Below are positions 33,801-44,830 of a stretch of 64,000 bases of DNA, in pieces (position 1 is the first letter of the stretch; the number at the start of each line of letters is the position of its first letter). Both the position numbers and the translations under genes were made by a program. The notes beneath the pieces are model-generated. The model was not told where the DNA came from. It saw only the letters and a list, made by a program, of their open reading frames with translations, and made no database searches. This DNA comes from Lunularia cruciata. Its lineage: Eukaryota > Streptophyta > Marchantiopsida > Lunulariales > Lunulariaceae. The DNA lies in the NCBI GenBank assembly GCA_948567375.1, contig OX419757.1:26040001-26104000 (forward strand), in the 5' to 3' direction.

Positions 33801-35588
33801 ACAATTTCTTAAATGTGACATTAGCATTTGTGATGCCAAATCCGCCACAAGATCGAATTGGAGTACTCCTTCCAACTTCACCTTCTATGCCTTTGTCTTT
33901 AGATTCAAAGTCTTTCCTCATTAAAATTGGACTTTGGGGCACTTCATGATTGTGACCGGAGTACCTGTGGTCTTGACCCAAGGTTCTTTAGGTTTATCTA
34001 CCTCAGCTTGGATCATATCCTTTACTTTGGATCTAATGTCCGTCAAAAAAATTGGAGGCTTCGTCTTTGTATCCTTCTCCAAACTCATCTCCCTAGTTCT
34101 TTGTACCACCTTTTGGATTTCTGTCTGCAAGGCTTTGGCTAGAATTTTCTCCTTCTTTGCAAAAAGAATAGCTTTTGGGTGCAACCTCTTTGCCTTTCAT
34201 GAAGATAAACAAGTAGTACGTGCTTCTTTGGGATCACGCTTCTTCTTACTAGAGTGTGTCTCAATTTTCAAAATTTCAAGGTACGGCCATTCTCCTTCCA
34301 AAGCCAAACTCCCTTCTTGAAGTCTCTCCTCCTCAAGTGTTATAAAATTTACATTTGTATCCCCTTTCAACTAAACTGCAACATGCTTAGTTGGGGTTTG
34401 TACATACTTAACCGGTGGTTGTGGGCACTAATTTTGTGTGTGGCTTGATCCTTTACAATTTCGACATAGTAGAACATACCCAACCTGACACCTCAGCTCA
34501 GGGCAATTTGGAGACTAATGGCCTATGTAGCCACAATTGGCAACCCAATGCAACATTTTGAGGCCTATTTTGGCCGCCCATCAATGGTCTTTGTTGGGAA
34601 GTAGTGTTGTCTGTGAGCCGGCCTATCTCTCATTCATGATGAACCTCTGATGGCTATTATGGTAGCGCACCATGGACTAAGAAGGCAAAGAACCCCAACT
34701 CCATCATACTCCTCCAAGGCTAACACTCCAAGACTCAAGACATTGCTCACTAAAGAACTTAATGAGAGAGAGATAGTTGCAAATGAAAGGATGATGAGTA
34801 CCTCTTCATCCCTTGTTTGTATATATGTGAAATAGTTACACACTAAAGTTACTATTTACCAAAGTAACTCAAGTTACTAGACTAAAAGTCAAGTAAAGTC
34901 AAAAATTATAAAGGAATATCTATCCACATGCGCATATTCCACTAAACATGTGATCTTATCTTGATCCAACCACTCAATCAAAGATTCCTTCACATGGGCT
35001 ATCCTTGGACTATAGAAGAATCCAAAACAAAAAGGCTTGCGGGCCTAAGAGTTCTCAACTCTTTCCTCAAAGCCAAACACCTAGGAATAATACCAAGTCA
35101 ACACACTAGAATCCAAAATAGTGGTGCTCATCTTTTCCACTTCCTCTAAAGTAAGGTCCCCTCTATCTTAGCTATGACTAACTTTAGCTAATCATGACTT
35201 ATGTAGAACCATCCTTTATCTCTATATAAATAGTATCTCTCAAGTACTTGGAATACTAAGCTAAATATCACAATACCACACACATGCACAAATGGGTGTT
35301 ACATTTTGTACTCCCTTGGTCCATACCTTGGACCTTGATATGATGTGCTTACTTGAGGTTGTACCTCTTGGGTACAACCTCAAGCAACCTTGGTACATTT
35401 CCTCTTCTTCCTCACCTTGGTCTCATCTTGGAACCCAATCATTTTGCTGCACTAGAAATGCATTGCGGGTGAGACACTCCATGTTGGCATGGCCGGAGTT
35501 GCCATACATAGTGCACTATATATTTTCTTGGCCAAATAAAGGAGGCTTTCTTTGGTCCTTTGCCCAATCATATGGATCTTAATATCAT
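33801..35588 (-). pseudogene. gag remnant of B2
   Basis: It aligns with B1 gag at 44800-45800. The linker piece at 33921-34184 contains RSKVKDMIQAEVDKPKEPW. The zinc-knuckle region lies near 34450-34550, decayed. An A LTR interrupts it at 34612-35303, and the part beyond, 35304-35588, matches B1 at about 45527-45790. Homology stops sharply at about 35588, so the 5' end of the element is lost there. Confidence 0.75.
34612..35303 (-). mobile_element. Solo A LTR in B2 gag
   Basis: This 692-bp unit is bounded on the plus strand by TGTGAGCCGG and GTGTTACA and is colinear with the A1 LTRs. The flanks GTTGTC and TTTTGT share only TTGT, so the target duplication is worn. The B2 gag continues on both sides, which fixes the insertion site by comparison with B1. 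Confidence 0.9.
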
Positions 35589-36499
35589 ATTGCACAAGAG
35601 GGAAGATAGGGGTAGTATGTGGAAATTATAAGTAAACCTTTCGAGATTTTAGAGTGGAGTTTGTACTATAGGTCAGATTACCTCAAGAGTTAGATTCTAG
35701 AGTTGTTGCTTTGAAATTGGAATCTATCATACATCTCCATGCTAGAAAAAATTTGTGATAACATCAATATGAATGGCAAGTCATTGAGGGCAAGTTGAAT
35801 GATGTGAACAACAGACCACTAGCAATGAGTGTTAGGAGAGAGTGCTCTCCATTTGGCCAAATCCACATGGAAACTTTGTATGGTCATCCAAGTAAAGACT
35901 TGAAGGATAAGATTGATGACTCCTTTGTGGGTGGGAAGTCAAAAAATGGGTTGAAAAATAGAGGACCTCAAGGACCTTGTTTGAGAAGTCATCATCAAAA
36001 CCATTATCAAGTTATTCAAGTAAAAACCTTGAACTATGCAATCTTCTTCTAGCTCTTACACAAACAACATGTGAGTTGGGCAAGGATATTTTGAGAGTGG
36101 GTCATTGAGCTACTAGATGACATGGTTAAAGGTACCCATGATTGTAGCCTCCTTCATCATGTATTTCTACATAAGAAAGAACCTCCTAAGTAAGGAGGAG
36201 AAAGAGAAATACCTCAGCCACTTCTACCATCTAGCTTACTTAAGTGGACACCCAACCTGCCTAAAAATACTGCAAAATATCACAAGGTAGACAAAATGTT
36301 TGCTCATACAAGAAGTTCATGTTTTTTTCCAAAACCTACAATATGATAATAATTTGCTAGAAGGTGATTGGAGCAAGGACCAAGATTCAAGCTTCCAAGA
36401 AGCTCAAATGATCAGTTGAAACAATCAATGTATTGCCTTGCAAGTAGAAGCAAAGGCCGCCCAAGAAACAAAGTGGAACCTAAGGTAAGAAGAGAGGTA
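35589..36499 (+). pseudogene. Unrecognised ORF, left part (split by A1)
   Basis: The open piece 35795-36052 encodes MNDVNNRPLAMSVRRECSPF and GLKNRGPQGPCLRSHHQNHY. Further right, near 36440-36499, one frame reads RSKGRPRNKVEPKVRR, an AT-hook-like GRPR core. The reading frame reaches the edge of element A1 and can be continued on its far side at 56373. Stops interrupt it internally. I do not recognise the protein; the DNA-binding hook suggests either a dead host gene or a retroelement product. Confidence 0.4.
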
Positions 36500-37190
36500 T
36501 ATGAGCTGGCCTGTCTCTCACTCAGGATGAACCTCTGATGGCTATTATGGTAGTGCACCATGGACTAAGAAGGCAAGGAACCCCAACTCCATCATACTCT
36601 TCCAAGGCTAACACTCCAAGACTCCATACATTACTCACTAGAGAACTCAATAAGAGATAGATAGTTGCAAATGAAAGGATGATGAGTACCTCCTCACCCC
36701 TTGTTTATATACTTGTGAAATAGTTACAAACTAAAGTTACTAATTACCGTAGTAACTCAAGTTACTAGACTAAAAGTCAAGTAAAGTCAAAAAGTAGAAA
36801 GGAATATCCATTCATATGGGCATATTCCACTAAACATGTGATCTTATCTTGACCCAACCACTCAATCAAAGATTCCTTCACATGGGCTATCCTTGGACTT
36901 TAGAAGAATCCAAAACAAAAAGGCTTGCGGGCCCAAGAGTTCTCAACTCTTTCCTCAAAGCCAAACACCTAGGAATAATACCAAGTCAACACACTAGAAT
37001 CCAACATAGTGGTGCTCATCTTTCCACTTCCTCTAAAGTAAGGTCTTGTCTATCTTAGCTATGACTAAATTTAGCTAATCATGACTAATGTAGAACCATC
37101 CTTTATCTCTATATAAATAATATCTCTCAAGTACTTGTTATACCAAGCTAAATATCACAATAACACACACATGCACAAATGGGTGTTATA
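36500..37190 (-). mobile_element. 3' LTR of A1
   Basis: 691 bp, 3' to the integrase on the minus strand. Its plus-strand ends are TATGAGC and GTGTTATA, each with one change from the family form. It contains a TATA-like TATATAAAC (minus strand, near 36708-36716). Confidence 0.9.
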
Positions 37191-37205
37191 TTTACCCCCG
37201 GACTA
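37191..37205 (-). promoter_or_regulatory. Polypurine tract of A1
   Basis: The minus strand reads CCGGGGGTAAA directly before the LTR start at 37190, the expected place for the plus-strand primer. Confidence 0.6.
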
Positions 37206-37269
37206 AGTCTTCACTTTGTCCTCAAAGTGAAGGTCTCTCTACCATTTATGATAATCTTTAACTTATCAT

Positions 37270-38916
37270 GGTTAATCCTATCAAAGTGTCTTCCTCCCAA
37301 CTCCTTGAGATCATAGGTGTAATTGCACCACATCTTCTCCACTATGAAAGGTTCAAAGTACTTGGGCAAAAACTTCTTTTGCACTCTCTTGAATCAAATA
37401 GAATGAAACAACATTACCCAATCACCTTCTTTGAAAGGCTCCACCTTCTTCTTGCCTTGCATCTTGTCATAGCTCTCCTTTTGTTTCCTTTGGGCTTGCT
37501 CCACTCGAACCATAGCAACTACTCTTGCCTCTTCCAACTCCATGAGTTTTTCCTTCCTTGACTTCTCTGCATCACCTTTGCTTTCTTCAGTCTCCTATGA
37601 ATGCTTTGGAAGGTAGGAAAATCAAAGCAAGTAGGTAAGGTAGACTCAATACCATATACCAATTGAAATGGAGAATACCCAATGGAAGTCTTCATAGTTG
37701 TCCTATACTCCCACAAAACTGCATGAATCCTCTTGTCACACTGATGTTTAGCCCCCTCCATTTTTGCATCTTTGGCCAACATCATGCACAAGGTCTGATT
37801 GGTTCTCTTTGCCAAGCCATTGGAATTTGGCTTATAGGATGTAGTTACTCTATGTGTGATAGAGAAATGTTGTAGCATGGCTGTAGTAATGCTTCCTATA
37901 AACTCTCCTCCTCAATCAAAAACTAACTCCAAAGGGCATCCAAACCTAGTGATAATGCGTTCATAAAGAAATCTACCAACTTCATCTTCATTCTTGTCCC
38001 TCAATGGTCTAGCCTCAACCCACTTGGTAAGCTAATCAATAACTACCACAATATACCAATTGTTCCTTGGGGTTCTATTGAGAGGACCTACAAAATCAAT
38101 TCTCCACTTCTCAAAAGGTTCTAGCAATGGAATTGATCTATGTGGTGGAGTGGATGTAGACTTTCTAGCAAAAGCTTGACAAACATGACAAATTTTGCAA
38201 TAATCAAGACAATCCTTGAAAATTCCTCTCCAATGGTAACTTGCATCTAGAATCTTGAAAGCAGTCACCTTTCTTGCAAAGTGTCCTCCACACACTAAAC
38301 CTTCATGAAACTCCTTTATAAGTAGGATAGACTCTTCCTTACCCACTGCTCTTTGACCTAGACCATCTGCTCCTTGGTGAAAAAGAATATCCTCCACCAT
38401 TGTGTAAGGTCTAGATCTTGCTGCAAGGGCCTTCCTCTCCCTAGCATGCATCCCTTCTGGATAGTTACCTCTTGTCACAAAATCCACAATCTCCTTGTAC
38501 TCCATTGGAACCTCTTGAGTGACTAAGATTGTCATGAGTTCCTCATCCAAGAAAGAATTATCCACTAGCTCATCTCCATCATGATCATAGGCTCTAGATA
38601 ACAAATCAACATTTGCATGTTTCTTTCCTGACCTATCCTCAATGGTGTAGTCATAATCAAACAAGAGTATCATCCACCTTGCTAGTCTCCCTTCAACATT
38701 AGGCTTGTTGAAGATGTACTTCAAAGCCTTGTGATCCGTGACAATGGTGGCTTTCCTTCCAATCAAATAGTGTCTAAACTTCTTGAGACCAAAGATCACT
38801 GCCAACTCTTCTCTCTCTGTGATAAAGTAGTTCTTTTTTGCTGAAACCATCTACCTACTAGCATAAGCTATTGGATGATCATGCCCATCTTGGTCTAATT
38901 GACTAAGAGTGCATTC
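37270..38916 (-). pseudogene. RNase H C-terminal part and integrase of A1
   Basis: The 272-codon open piece 38032-38850 is the best-preserved frame of A1. It reads the end of RNase H (IVTDHKALKYIF, SGKKHANVDLLSR), then the integrase zinc-binding region (HEGLVCGGH and CKICHVC) and the first catalytic Asp in WRIDFVGPL. The piece 37519-37878 continues with NSNGLAKRTNQTL, where the catalytic Glu is replaced by Lys. The C-terminal end, near 37290-37500, has FKEGDWVML in a broken frame. The RNase H N-terminal part lies beyond B1 at 51028. Confidence 0.88.
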
Positions 38917-39284
38917 TGTGACAACCCGGCAAATATCACTTTTGTGGTGATCAGGTAAGTAAAGTTTGTTCTCTCACATATATGAGTCAAAATTGGTCAA
39001 ATACAAAGCAAAGTAACAATTCCAGTTCTTCTTGGTTGCATCTTTAGTTTTTAAAGTAGAAACCACACCCAGAAGAGAGTAAAAAGCATAGACTTGTAGT
39101 CTCATTACAACAATTTTTCACACTTAATTACAACTCCATCAAATCTTTCCAAACAATCTTGATTGTGATAATTCAGGCTCTCTTGAAAATAGCACTTCAC
39201 TATAAAATGACTTTGCCTCAAAATTTTGTTCTACCCCTCCACTGAAGGAAATACTTCCTCAATTGAAATTTCTTCACATCAACA

Positions 39285-40059
39285 CAACCTCCTCTTCCTC
39301 TTCCTGGTTCCATCTTGGAACCCAATCAATCTGCTACACCGAGAATGCATTACGAGTATTGCATTCCGTGTTTGCATGGCTTGACTTGCCACATGCGGTG
39401 CACCATACATTGGATCTGCCAAATGATGGAGGTCTCCTTTGATCCTTTGCCCCAATCATTTGGATCTTAAAATCCAAAAGCTCCTTTATGAGGGTATCCA
39501 CCCTTGGTATCTGCCTTATGTACACTCTTCACTAGGGTGTCAATGGTTTCTTACCCCCACATCTTTGTATTCTTCTTGGCCTCGATTCTTCTTCAAACTC
39601 CAAAGAAGAACTTGAAGACGTGGAGGATTCCTCCAAAGAAGGGGATGTACTACGAGAAGCTGTCCTTCTGAGCTTCTTGCCTTTCTTCTCCTGGTTTCTT
39701 TGATTGCCGGCAAAATGAGAATGAGCCGCCTCATATTGGGCGACATGTTTGAGTACCTTGTCCAGGGAAGTTACATTCCTCTTCCTGGCAAAGATCCAAA
39801 TCTTTAGTGAAAGTCCTCCTAGGAACCAAGTAATGGCTTGGGCATCAGAGTAACCCACCACACCCGATTGCTTTGGGACTCGATTCAAAAGCACCATGAA
39901 CCTCTCAAAGTAGTCTCTCAACTTCTCCTTCTTGCCTTTGTTCAAATTGTTGAGTGCTGCAAAGACACTCATGTCTTAATCAACTTCCCAAAAGCATTCC
40001 AAGAAATTTTTTCTCAAGTCTGCCTAGTCCGCCAGTACAAACCCCTTCTGGGTTACATG
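39285..40059 (-). pseudogene. gag segment inside the B1 3' LTR
   Basis: This 775-bp segment, with open pieces 39532-39972 and 39334-39525, matches B1's own gag at about 45600-46378 and not any part of the 5' LTR. It encodes YFERFMVLLNRVPKQSGVVG and a Ser-rich tract with SSTSSSSSLEFEEE. It replaces about 890 bp of LTR (47616-48503 in the 5' LTR). It is in the same orientation as the rest of the element. Confidence 0.88.
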
Positions 40060-41210
40060 TATTGAGCATTGCATTCATCTTCGTCACTATCTTTTTCAAT
40101 GGCTCTAGTTGCATTCTTCTCTCCTGTTCTTGACCTACAAGCCAATCTTCTCTATACATTGCTAGTTCCGCCTTGAACTCGGCTTTCACTGTCTCCATCT
40201 CCTTTTGCGCAATCTTCTCCTCCAGATTACAAAGTAACTCTCTCAGTCTTTCTTATTCTCTATATTGCACAATCAACTCCCTTTGCCAGAGCTGCTTCTT
40301 CTCTTCTACACTCTCCATCACTCTATCAAGCTCTTGCTCCTTCTCTACTACTCTTGCCATAGCATGGATAATCTCTAATCTCAAATCAACAAATTGCTGT
40401 TTCAAGATTTCATACTCAGCTACTTGTCTTTCTCTTGCTATGTCACTCTGCTCTATGATTCTCTCTCTACTCCCCACTTCTCTCTTCAAGTTCTCGATTA
40501 CTTGATTTTGTACTATTGCATCTACTCGTAGCACTTCCCTTTCTTCCTCACCTCAGATTATACTCTTCTTCAATTCTGAGTTCTCTTCTTCTAATCGAGC
40601 TAATACCTACAATATAGTCTTGAACTTGGACACTTTGACTACATCTCCTTCTTCTTGTGCTCCAATTTTACTAACAACGGGCACACAATCTCCTACAAAT
40701 ACTCCACTCCTTCACTCAAAGTTACCTCGTCTTGCGGACTTGTCTCCTTCTTTGCCTCTTCCTCACTTGACACTCGCCTTCTCAGCCACAATCACCTTAT
40801 AAGAATGGATTCCTTGCTCCCCAAATGTCCACTCTCCACTTCTCTTACCTTACTCGGCCCCGGTTCATACTTTGCCTTACGTTTGGAACAGACCTCTCTC
40901 TGAATTGTAACTCTCTTCTCCTCTTGCTCTTGAACTTTGTCTTTAGGTTTCGGGTTACCCTTCTCCTCTATCTCCATGTTTGCTTCCTCCTCTTTGGGTA
41001 CCGACTGCATCTCCACTCCATCATCACTGTTGCTACTTGTGTCCCCACTCTACAGCATGAACTTGGGTTCTTCCGCCTTCTCCAAGTCTTTAGACTTGCA
41101 CTTAGCCTCCCCTTTTGACTCTTTGTCCGACGATGCAATTACCACTTGTTCTCTCATTGGGTTCACCTTTCTAGCTTTCTGAGGTCTCACTATTGCTACT
41201 TCTTCTTCTT
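40060..41210 (-). pseudogene. LTR-borne ORF fragment in B1's 3' LTR
   Basis: The pieces 40792-41016 and 40253-40534 on the minus strand read the acidic linker (KRVTIQREVCSKRKAKYEPG) and the coiled coil (EKEQELDRVMESVEEKKQLW), closely matching the 5' LTR copy. The N-terminal half is deleted, and the C-terminal tail is replaced by the gag segment. Confidence 0.8.
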
Positions 41211-41234
41211 ACGAGTCTATGGTCACTCAAGTGG

Positions 41235-42290
41235 CAAGTGGTTGCCCTTCCAAATCTGCAAGTTGAATGGACCCATTTTCATAAAGATGAAGAACTTGAT
41301 AGGGACCCATTGATCTCAAATGCTGTTTGCCTGAAAAAAATATTTGGCAATTGTCGTATAACAAAACCAAATCTCCTTTGCAAAAAATCACAGGCTTGAT
41401 GTGCTTATTGTGCCTAAATTTCCTCTGTTCTTGTACTTCTTTTGTGGTTTGAATTGCATTGTCTCTTTTCTCTTCTAACTACATCAGCTGATGGATTTGA
41501 AGATCCTGATTTTCTTCTTCTGACAATTGTTCTTTGCAAAGAATCCAATATGTTGGGACTTCAAATTCAACCGGTAGTATGGGGTGCAAGCCATATGTCA
41601 AGAAGTATGGAGTTTGCTTGGTTGTGATCTTTTCTGTGTTTGATATGCCCACAATGCAGCTGGTAACTTTGTATCCCGGTCATAAGCATAATTGATAGTC
41701 ATCTTATTCAAAATTTTGCAAAGTAACCCATTTGCCTTTTTCGTTAAGCCATTTGCTTTTGGATTATAAGGAGTCATCTTCCAATGTTTAATCTGAAAGT
41801 ATTTTGTTAATGCCTCCATCACAAAGTTCAAGAAATGTGTCTCTCTATCACTGACCAATTCTAGAGGACATCCATATTGAGAGATAATGTTTCAAAAGAA
41901 AAATTCCGCCACTATTTTTGCATCATCTCTGCAAGTTGCTTCAACTTCAACCATTTTGTAACATAGTCAATGCAAACCAAAATGTAATGTTTTCTTGTGA
42001 CTTGGATTACCGGTTGTATTGGTCCCACAAAATCAATTCCCCATTTCTCAAATGGGGCCAAGGGTAAAATTGGTCTTAAAGGCCATTGGGAAGTAGCCGT
42101 TGGCTTTCTTGTTCTTTGACAAGTGTCATAGCTTTGGATATGGGCATGCATGTCTTTGTACATTGTAGGCCACCAGTACCCCAAAGAAAGAATCTTCTGT
42201 ATAGTATTCTTTAGAGCATAGTGTCCCCCTGATGCTTCGGAGTGTAAAGACTCAATTACGCCTCCAAGCATCGCCAAAGTACTTTGTCTT
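41235..42290 (-). pseudogene. Integrase of B1
   Basis: The open piece 41912-42277 has the zinc-binding His pair (LHSEASGGHYALK) and SYDTCQRTRK, where the first Cys of the pair is changed to Tyr. It continues through WGIDFVGPI with the first catalytic Asp. The piece 41598-41858 starts MVSDRETHFLNF with the second Asp and then NPKANGLTKKANGLL, where Lys stands at the position of the catalytic Glu. The C-terminal end runs to about 41235. Confidence 0.85.
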
Positions 42291-42299
42291 TGCCCATCT

Positions 42300-42870
42300 T
42301 GAATAAAATGTTGTGTATCAGCTGATATGGCTCCATTTTCCTGAGAAAGACTTCCCTCTACTCCAGGTCCAAACCTTTAGGACATTGGAGAGTATGCAGA
42401 TAATGATATTTGGCTGCATACCTCGTAGTTTGCATTGCTGTTAATTCATGTAACTCTTCTTCAGGGAACCAATCATTGATCTCCCATTCCTGGTCTTGAG
42501 TTTCCAACCTAGACAGGATGTCCACATTTGAATGCAAGGCTCCCTTCTGTACTTGTACAGTATATGTGAATTCTTGTAACAACAAGATCCATCTTGCAAT
42601 TCACTTGGACAAATCTGCCTTCTTGACCAAATGTTGCAATGCGTAATGGTCAACATAGAAGACAAACTCGCATCCTAGCAAGTAGTGGCAAAATTTCTTG
42701 CAGGCATACACCATTCCGAGTGCTTCTCTTTTAGTCATCAAATAGTTCCTTTCTGAAATTGAAAGTTGTTGGCTGGCATAATAGATGGGGTAATCTTTCT
42801 TCTTGTTGTCCTTCTGACTTAAGATTACTCTAATTGCCATAGACAAATTATCCACATATACATGCAAAGA
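42300..42870 (-). pseudogene. RNase H of B1
   Basis: The pieces 42601-42867 and 42358-42585 read YYASQQLSISERNYLMTKRE, FYVDHYALQHLVKKADLSK and then the linker with HSNVDILSRLETQDQEW. The core fold order is clear. A stop after ADLSK and shifts near 42600 break it. Confidence 0.85.
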
Positions 42871-43900
42871 GGCATCCCAAATTTGGGGCCCTCATGATTG
42901 GTGCTTCAACCAATTTCTTCTTCAATACCTGGAAAGCTTCTTCTTGATTTGCTTCCCATAGGTAGTCTTTGGATTTCTTCAGAAGCTTTGTAAGGGGTGC
43001 AGCAAGCACCGCATAGTTTGAAACAAAGTGTCTATAATATCTGACATGTCCTAAGAAGGCTCTCAGCTCTAGGATATTTTTTGGGGATTCCAAAGTTGAG
43101 ATGACTTTTACCTTCTTGACATCTACTTCAATACCTTGGCTTGACACCCAATGCACTAGAAGAATTCCTTCCTTCATTGCAAAGAAACATTTCTCCGAGT
43201 GTAATGGTAAACTGGCAAAATGACACCTTTCAAAAGTTTGGGGAAGGTAATCCAAATGTACATCTCTTTGCCCAAACACACAAAAATCATCAATGAAGAC
43301 TTCCATAAATTTTCACAAAAAATCCTTGAAGATTGAATTCATCATCTGCTAGAAAGTAGTGGGAGCATTACACAACCCAAAGGGCATTTGATCTTAAGCA
43401 AAAGTGCCCCACTCGGTTGTGAATGTGGTCCTTGTCTACTTCTTGGATGGACACTTGATTGTACCTTGAAAATCCATCAAGAAAATTTTAACAAGGGTGA
43501 CTAACTACTTGGTCCAAAATTGTATCGGTAAAAGGCAAGGGATGATGATCCTTCCTTGTGACAACATTTAACTTACGGAAATCTTGGCACACTTGGATCT
43601 TCCAGATTTTGTTCTTTGGTACAATGACAATAGGTGAAACTCATTCACTACTTAAGACATGAAAGATTATTCCGGCTCCCATGTACTTGTTGATTTCATC
43701 TTTCACCAAAAGTGAGTACTTTGGGTTCAGGCGGTATTGTCTCTGCCAAACCGGAACTACGCCTTCAACCAGATCAATCAAGTGTTCTCCAAATTCTTGT
43801 GGAATACCCGGCATTTGATTGATAGACCAAGCAAATACATCCTAGAATTCTATAAATAGGGCAGTATATCTTGCCAACTCCTCCAAAGTGACTGTCTTCA
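42871..43900 (-). pseudogene. Reverse transcriptase of B1
   Basis: The 152-codon piece 42848-43306 starts with MEVFIDDFCVFGQRDVHLDY, containing the catalytic FIDD box, and continues through the thumb and connection (ELRAFLGHVRYYRHFVSNYA). Upstream, in broken frames, are KIQVCQDFRKLNVVTRKDHH and NFLDGFSRYNQVSIQEVDKD near 43450-43650, the fingers and palm. The domain aligns with B2's RT and differs from the A, C, D and E types. Confidence 0.85.
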
Positions 43901-44049
43901 AATTTTCAAATTTTTTCCTTCAGTCAAGACAACATCTTGATAGTCATCGGGGTTGATGACTCCTTTGACGTGGCTTACTTGGCTTAATCCAAGTCGAGCT
44001 GCCATCAAACCCCCTTCCTCCAAGTCATGTTCACCCGAGGTAAGGTCAT

Positions 44050-44830
44050 ATGGGTCTTTGTCTTATACATCCACCTCGTAACATTCCAAGTAATTGACTT
44101 GGACTTCATCTTTGGAGTCTTTTGAGGACAAAGACGAGGTATCTTTGGATATTTCCTTGTCTTCTAACGAACTTGTTTTGCTGAGATGGGGAACCTTTGT
44201 CCAACTCATGGTCACCAACTTCTGATCTTTGGAAAAAATGTCCTTGAACCGCAGCTTTTGTTGGTGCCAATCCACCACAACTTGGGCATTGTACAACCAA
44301 GGTCTTCCGATCAACAGTGGGTAACCAGTTTTTGTCATTGGTTGCAACACAATGTAATTCAACTTGAAGGGCACTCCTCCAATGATCATGGTAATGTTTG
44401 ATAGCATGCCCAATGGCCATCTCTTGGTTTGGTCTGCAAATTTCAAGACTCAAGGTGTTGGCTCAAACGTATGATACCCCAGTCAATTTGTAGTATCTTT
44501 GGTCATGACGTTCACACTGGAACCCAAATCAATGGGTATCAATGTGATCATGCACCCTGCAATCTCCACATCAACCTTGGGAGATCTTAGATCCTCTTGT
44601 TCAATACAATATATGGCGGGCAAGTCTTTCTTAGACATCGCCCTTAATTTCTTGAGGGCAGAATTCAGCTGCCTCTTGTACAACTTATTGTCTTCCCACA
44701 ATTGCTTAAATGTGATGTTTGCATTTATGGCTGTCAAATCCGCTATAATATCATATTGGAGTACTCCCCCTAATTTCACCATCTTTGCCTTTGGCTTTAG
44801 GTTTGAAGTCTCTCCATGTTCAAATTTGAC
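44050..44830 (-). pseudogene. Protease and post-protease region of B1
   Basis: The piece 44483-44782 has LIPIDLGSSVNVMTKD, an aspartic protease active site with the D-L-G-x-S spacing seen in Athila/Tat-type plant elements. The piece 44063-44446 continues with YPLLIGRPWLYNAQVVVDWH, the second protease motif, and then an acidic linker with a Ser/Lys/Asp-rich tract leading to the RT. The catalytic Asp is kept here, unlike in B2. Confidence 0.85.

Larger units (their letters stand above)
18780..35588 (-). mobile_element. Decayed B-family gypsy element B2, multiply interrupted
   Basis: On the minus strand, from right to left: gag with knuckle region (about 33900-35588), protease, RT, RNase H, integrase, polypurine tract (26089-26101), then a 3' LTR that begins at 26088. 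Its pol matches that of B1 (41235-47250) closely over most of its length. The 5' LTR and start of gag are lost at about 35588, and the 3' LTR is cut at about 18780. Later arrivals inside it are B LTRs at 19246-23030 and 23079-25005, an A LTR at 27809-31762 (itself split by a B LTR), a 209-bp inverted piece at 31865-32073, and an A LTR at 34612-35303. Confidence 0.85.
38917..41210 (-). mobile_element. Damaged 3' LTR of B1, with gag insert
   Basis: The LTR 3' end (38917-39284) and part of the LTR-borne ORF (40060-41210) match the 5' LTR. Between them, 39285-40059 is not LTR but gag. Homology to the LTR stops at about 41210, so the first 1.4 kb of the LTR, and the polypurine tract that should precede it, are missing. 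Confidence 0.85.

Noticed and set aside
38032-38850. 272-codon open frame as a domesticated integrase
   Set aside because: It is continuous with RNase H, linked to a polypurine tract and LTR, and the following core segment has lost the catalytic Glu. It is simply the best-preserved part of a dead element.
40173-40505. Long Ser/Leu-rich plus-strand ORFs at 40173-40505, 40620-41182, 48618-48980 and 49105-49581, and similar minus-strand ones at 20414-21841
   Set aside because: They lie opposite the coiled coil and acidic linker of the B LTR-borne frame. GA-rich coding DNA gives CT-rich, stop-poor antisense frames. Their sequences recur wherever that frame recurs and show no own conserved start or stop.
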